Origin: Paraprevotella sp. | GTDB taxonomy: Bacteria > Bacteroidota > Bacteroidia > Bacteroidales > Bacteroidaceae | Length of the DNA stretch: 8,930 bases | Reading direction: 5' to 3' | NCBI GenBank assembly: GCA_017630975.1 | Contig: JAGBUF010000010.1 | Span: 1 to 8,930 of the forward strand | Shown: piece by piece, positions 6,205-8,930 of the stretch | How the letters are laid out: each line of letters begins with the position of its first letter | Numbering within the stretch: the stretch's first letter is position 1 | Notes under the pieces: model-generated | The model's input: the letters and a program-made list of their open reading frames with translations, nothing else | The model's database searches: none | What the model was told of the DNA's origin: nothing | Position numbers and translations under genes: made by a program

Positions 6205-8211
6205 ATGAAAAGATATTTTGTAAAGCTTTTTGCGTGTGCGTTCTTCTTTGCAGGTTCTGTATTTTCGACAGCACATTCAGTAGACAATGTTTCAGAAACA
6301 TTGGTATTAAGTCCGGATAGTTCTACCTTCTTGAAGGTGGGAGTAAAGGAAGGTGTCCCTTACTATAAAGCCGGTTATTACAACCATTTAAAAGGGGAGA
6401 AACAAGAGGTGCTGATGTTGGAGGATTCTCCATTGGGATTTACATCCAACATCGGTGACTTTAGCAAAGGTATGAAATTGTTGTCGGTGAAGACAGGTGA
6501 ACGTCAGTTTCGGTACGATTTGACACGTGCCAAGGTGAGCAGTGTTAATCAGAAAGCGAACGATTTACGGATGACATTACATAATGCCAAAAAGCAGAGA
6601 TTAGACATTGAGTTTGTAGTTGAGAACAACAATATCGCTTTCCGTTATCATATCCCAATGCAGGGTGAAACGGCGTGTATCGTAGTGGAAAAGGAGACAA
6701 CAGGTTTTAATTTCCCTGCACACACCACAACATTCCTTTCACCGCAGTCTTCAGCGCAAATTGGTTGGAAACGCACAAAACCCAGTTACGAAGAGGAATA
6801 TAAGGCTGACGAACCGATGAGCACACGCTCACAATATGGTTTCGGTTATACATTCCCTTGTCTTTTCCATGAAGGTAACGACGGTTGGGTGCTCATCAGT
6901 GAAACCGGAGTAACAGGGAAATATTGTGGTTCACGTATAGGTGAGGCTTCGGCAGATGGTATCTATACGATTGAGTTTCCTATGCAGGGTGAGAATAATG
7001 GTTTTGGAAGCACTGGCGCACAAATGGGATTGCCCGGAGCAACCCCTTGGAGAACCATTACTTTGGGAAAGACATTGAAACCTATTGTGGAGACAACGGT
7101 ACATTTTGATGTCGTGGAACCATTATACGCTCCTTCTATGGATTACAAACCAGGTCGTTCCAGTTGGTCATGGATTGTATGGCAGGATGCCAGCATGTGT
7201 TACGATGACCAAAAGACATTTGTTGACTTGGCGGCAGATATGGGGTGGGAATATATTCTGATGGATGCCCTATGGGACACGCAAGTGGGACGTAAGCGCA
7301 TGGAGGAACTTTTCAAATATGCACAGAGCAAAGGCGTTGATGTGTTCTTGTGGTACAATTCCAATGGAGGTTGGAACGATGCACCGCAGGGCATGAAACA
7401 TTGTATGGATAATCCTATTGCCCGTAAAGCTGAGATGAAATGGATCAAGGAACAAGGTATTAAAGGATTGAAAGTGGACTTCTTCGGGGGAGATAAGCAG
7501 GAAACCATCAAGTTGTATGAAGCGATATTGAGTGATGCCAACGATTACGGTTTGCAGATTATTTTCCACGGTTGTACCTTACCACGTGGTTGGGAAAGGA
7601 TGTATCCCAATTATTGTGCGAGTGAGGCCGTTTTGGCAAGTGAGAATATCGTGTTCCAACAACATTTCTGTGACGAGGAGGCATTCAACGCCTGTCTGCA
7701 TCCGTTCATCAGAAATACGGTGGGTAGTATGGATTTCGGAGGAACCTTCCTCAACAAACGGATGAATCGTCATAACAATGGCGGTACCATTCGTCGTACT
7801 ACTGATGTGTTTGAATTGGCAACTGCGATACTGTTCCAGAGCAGCGTCCAAAATTTTGCTTTGACCCCCAATAACTTGGTGGAACAACCTAAATTCGAAA
7901 TTGATTTTATGAAAGAAGTTCCAACTGTATGGGATGAGGTTCGTTTTATTGATGGTTACCCAGGTAAATATGTGGTGTTAGCGCGTCGATTGGGAGAAGA
8001 TTGGTATGTAGCGGCAGTGAATGCTGAAAAAACAACCAAGAAGTTGACCATTGATTTGCCGATGTTGGCGGGTAAGAAAGTAAACTATTACCATGACGGA
8101 AAGAAAGGTCAGACCCCGACGATGGTGGAAGTGAAGGTGCCGAAAAACGGGAAATTTAAATTGACCTTGCCTACCAATGGTGGTGCCATGTTGAGATATA
8201 AAGCATTATAA
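6205..8211 (+). CDS. Glycoside hydrolase family 97, retaining (alpha-galactosidase-like) type
   Basis: GH97 enzymes are Bacteroidetes-rich alpha-glycosidases with an N-terminal beta-super-sandwich, a central (beta/alpha)8 barrel and a C-terminal beta domain. This 668-residue protein has a signal peptide at about 1-25 (LFACAFFFAGSVFSTAHS) and no lipobox in the usual place, so it is likely periplasmic. The N-terminal domain spans about 30-305, the barrel about 315-575 (starting RSSWSWIVWQD) and the C-terminal domain about 585-668. In the barrel, Asp425 in GLKVDFFGGD and Glu480 in SEAVLASE are 55 residues apart, the same spacing as the nucleophile and acid/base reported for the retaining alpha-galactosidase BT1871 (Asp415, Glu470, from memory). 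Its length also fits that enzyme (about 660) better than SusB (738). It is probably an alpha-galactosidase or beta-L-arabinopyranosidase rather than a starch alpha-glucosidase. It is the second gene of the PL11 operon. Confidence 0.93.
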   Translation: MKRYFVKLFACAFFFAGSVFSTAHSVDNVSETLVLSPDSSTFLKVGVKEGVPYYKAGYYNHLKGEKQEVLMLEDSPLGFTSNIGDFSKGMKLLSVKTGERQFRYDLTRAKVSSVNQKANDLRMTLHNAKKQRLDIEFVVENNNIAFRYHIPMQGETACIVVEKETTGFNFPAHTTTFLSPQSSAQIGWKRTKPSYEEEYKADEPMSTRSQYGFGYTFPCLFHEGNDGWVLISETGVTGKYCGSRIGEASADGIYTIEFPMQGENNGFGSTGAQMGLPGATPWRTITLGKTLKPIVETTVHFDVVEPLYAPSMDYKPGRSSWSWIVWQDASMCYDDQKTFVDLAADMGWEYILMDALWDTQVGRKRMEELFKYAQSKGVDVFLWYNSNGGWNDAPQGMKHCMDNPIARKAEMKWIKEQGIKGLKVDFFGGDKQETIKLYEAILSDANDYGLQIIFHGCTLPRGWERMYPNYCASEAVLASENIVFQQHFCDEEAFNACLHPFIRNTVGSMDFGGTFLNKRMNRHNNGGTIRRTTDVFELATAILFQSSVQNFALTPNNLVEQPKFEIDFMKEVPTVWDEVRFIDGYPGKYVVLARRLGEDWYVAAVNAEKTTKKLTIDLPMLAGKKVNYYHDGKKGQTPTMVEVKVPKNGKFKLTLPTNGGAMLRYKAL

Positions 8212-8230
8212 GATATAGGTAAAATATAAG

Positions 8231-8270
8231 AAGAATCCCAATCGAGCGCATTCGGTTGGGATTCTTTTTA
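8231..8270. terminator. Bidirectional terminator between GH97 and asnA
   Basis: A long stem pairs 8231-8246 with 8251-8266 (AAGAATCCCAA against TTGGGATTCTT plus further pairs, two of them G-T) around the loop CGCA. On the + strand it ends in five T (8265-8269). On the - strand the stem is followed by CTTATATTTT, so it can also serve asnA, whose stop is 31 bases away. It sits neatly between convergent genes. Confidence 0.9.
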
Positions 8271-8296
8271 TGTTTGTTGGATGAGCGGACTGATTT

Positions 8297-8930
8297 TTAT
8301 ATCAGCGTCATGCCGGCTTCTTTACACTGCTTACGCATGTCATCGGGCCAGATGCTGGATTGTGTTTCTCCCACATGCGCTTTGTGGAGAAGTATCATGC
8401 ACAGTCTGCTCTGACCGATACCGCCTCCGATAGATTGAGGCAATGAGCCTTCCAATAGGCGACTGTGGAAATACAATTTTTTTCGGTCTTCTTTTCCACT
8501 CATGGTCAACTGTCTGCACAATGTTTCTTGGTCCACACGGATACCCATGGAAGAAAGTTCAATGGAACGTTCCAAGATGGGGTACCAGATGAGCAAATCG
8601 CCGTTCAAGCCAGGCAATCCGGTACTTTCAGACATGGTGGTATAATCGTCATAGTCCGGAGCTCTTGTATCATGTTTCTCTCCATTGCTCAGTTCACTAC
8701 CGATACCGATGATGAAAACGGCTCCGTGTTCCTTGCAAATGGCATGTTCCCTTTCTTTGGGTGACATGTCGGGATAGCGTTGCATCAACTCTTCAGAGTG
8801 GATGAAATACACATCTTCCGGAAGGAAGGGTTTCAGTTGGGGATAAGTCTCACAAATGAAATATTCTGTCCGTAAAATGGCATTGTATATTCTGTTAACT
8901 ATCTTTTTCAAGTAATCAACATTGCGACTG
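8297..8930 (-). CDS. asnA: Aspartate-ammonia ligase (asparagine synthetase A), 5' end outside window
   Basis: AsnA makes asparagine from aspartate, ammonia and ATP in the cytoplasm and has a class II tRNA-synthetase-like fold. The frame is open from the right edge (first codon 8929-8927) and gives 210 residues to a TAA at 8299-8297. The family is about 330-345 residues, so the N-terminal third is missing. The TTG at 8911 is not a start, since upstream codons read SRNVDYL and continue the family alignment. Landmarks, numbered from the visible first residue, are FLPEDVYFIHSEEL (35-48), RAPDYDDY (89-96), GLNGDLLIW (107-115), ELSSMGIRVD (124-133) and the motif-3-like GGGIGQSR (168-175). It converges on the GH97 gene across a shared terminator. 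Base composition resembles dnaA and the enzymes, so it belongs to the Bacteroidales part. Confidence 0.96.
   Translation of the reverse strand, partial: SRNVDYLKKIVNRIYNAILRTEYFICETYPQLKPFLPEDVYFIHSEELMQRYPDMSPKEREHAICKEHGAVFIIGIGSELSNGEKHDTRAPDYDDYTTMSESTGLPGLNGDLLIWYPILERSIELSSMGIRVDQETLCRQLTMSGKEDRKKLYFHSRLLEGSLPQSIGGGIGQSRLCMILLHKAHVGETQSSIWPDDMRKQCKEAGMTLI

Noticed and set aside
5769..6287. A 172-codon minus-strand reading frame opposite the PL11/GH97 boundary
   Set aside because: It lies antisense to two clear genes, has no family motif, and is explained as a shadow frame.
8465..8764. A 99-codon plus-strand frame inside asnA
   Set aside because: It is antisense to conserved asnA motifs (RAPDYDDY, GLNGDLL) and carries no recognisable features.
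8909..8911. TTG as the start of a 204-aa asnA, or a truncated asnA pseudogene
   Set aside because: Upstream codons to the window edge continue the AsnA alignment, so the gene extends beyond the window and nothing shows it to be broken.
1..8930. CRISPR array, tRNA/rRNA gene, insertion sequence or phage genes
   Set aside because: I saw no regularly spaced repeats, RNA-gene sequence, transposase motif or terminal inverted repeats in the window.

Overview
The window has two compositionally distinct parts. Bases 1-424 carry the last 140 codons of a metK (S-adenosylmethionine synthetase) gene on the + strand. It is very A/T-rich (about 28% G+C by hand count over bases 1-420), A/T-ending codons predominate, and the protein has a Firmicutes/Mollicutes-like flavour. 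From base 444 onward the window looks like a Bacteroidales chromosome (Bacteroides/Phocaeicola/Prevotella type): G+C in the low-to-mid 40s, Bacteroidetes -7 promoter motifs (TAnnTTTG), little Shine-Dalgarno sequence, an MCE protein ending in the Bacteroidetes-style KRYVHFSLFGKK tail, and secreted glycan-degrading enzymes. The genus cannot be fixed from the sequence alone.

Layout: (1) partial metK (+). (2) A small bidirectional hairpin and short tandem repeat at about 423-462, where metK meets dnaA. (3) dnaA (-), complete, 464 aa. (4) A 252-bp intergenic region with a candidate dnaA promoter, an inverted repeat, a very AT-rich block and the strong terminator of the gene behind it. (5) A two-gene minus-strand operon: a secreted N-acetylmuramoyl-L-alanine amidase with a C-terminal SPOR-like domain, then an MlaD/MCE-family inner-membrane protein 5 bp downstream. 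(6) A divergent intergenic region with two TATATTTG boxes pointing in opposite directions. (7) A two-gene plus-strand operon: a PL11 rhamnogalacturonan lyase and, 22 bp later, a GH97 glycoside hydrolase. (8) A bidirectional terminator. (9) The C-terminal two thirds of asnA, aspartate-ammonia ligase (-), running off the right edge.

Functionally, dnaA, the amidase/MCE operon and asnA are housekeeping or envelope genes. The PL11-GH97 pair is a small accessory catabolic unit: the lyase would cut the rhamnogalacturonan-I backbone of pectin, and the GH97 enzyme, whose active-site residues fit the retaining (alpha-galactosidase-like) branch, would trim sugars from side chains or oligosaccharides. 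Both carry ordinary signal peptides, which suggests periplasmic action. No SusC/SusD pair or sensor-regulator is present in the window.

I found no convincing novel defence or mobile system. The most notable point is the abrupt metK/dnaA change of composition and apparent ancestry at a low-complexity repeat. It looks most like an assembly chimera, or less likely a recent transfer. The rest reads as ordinary Bacteroidales sequence with some details worth checking.
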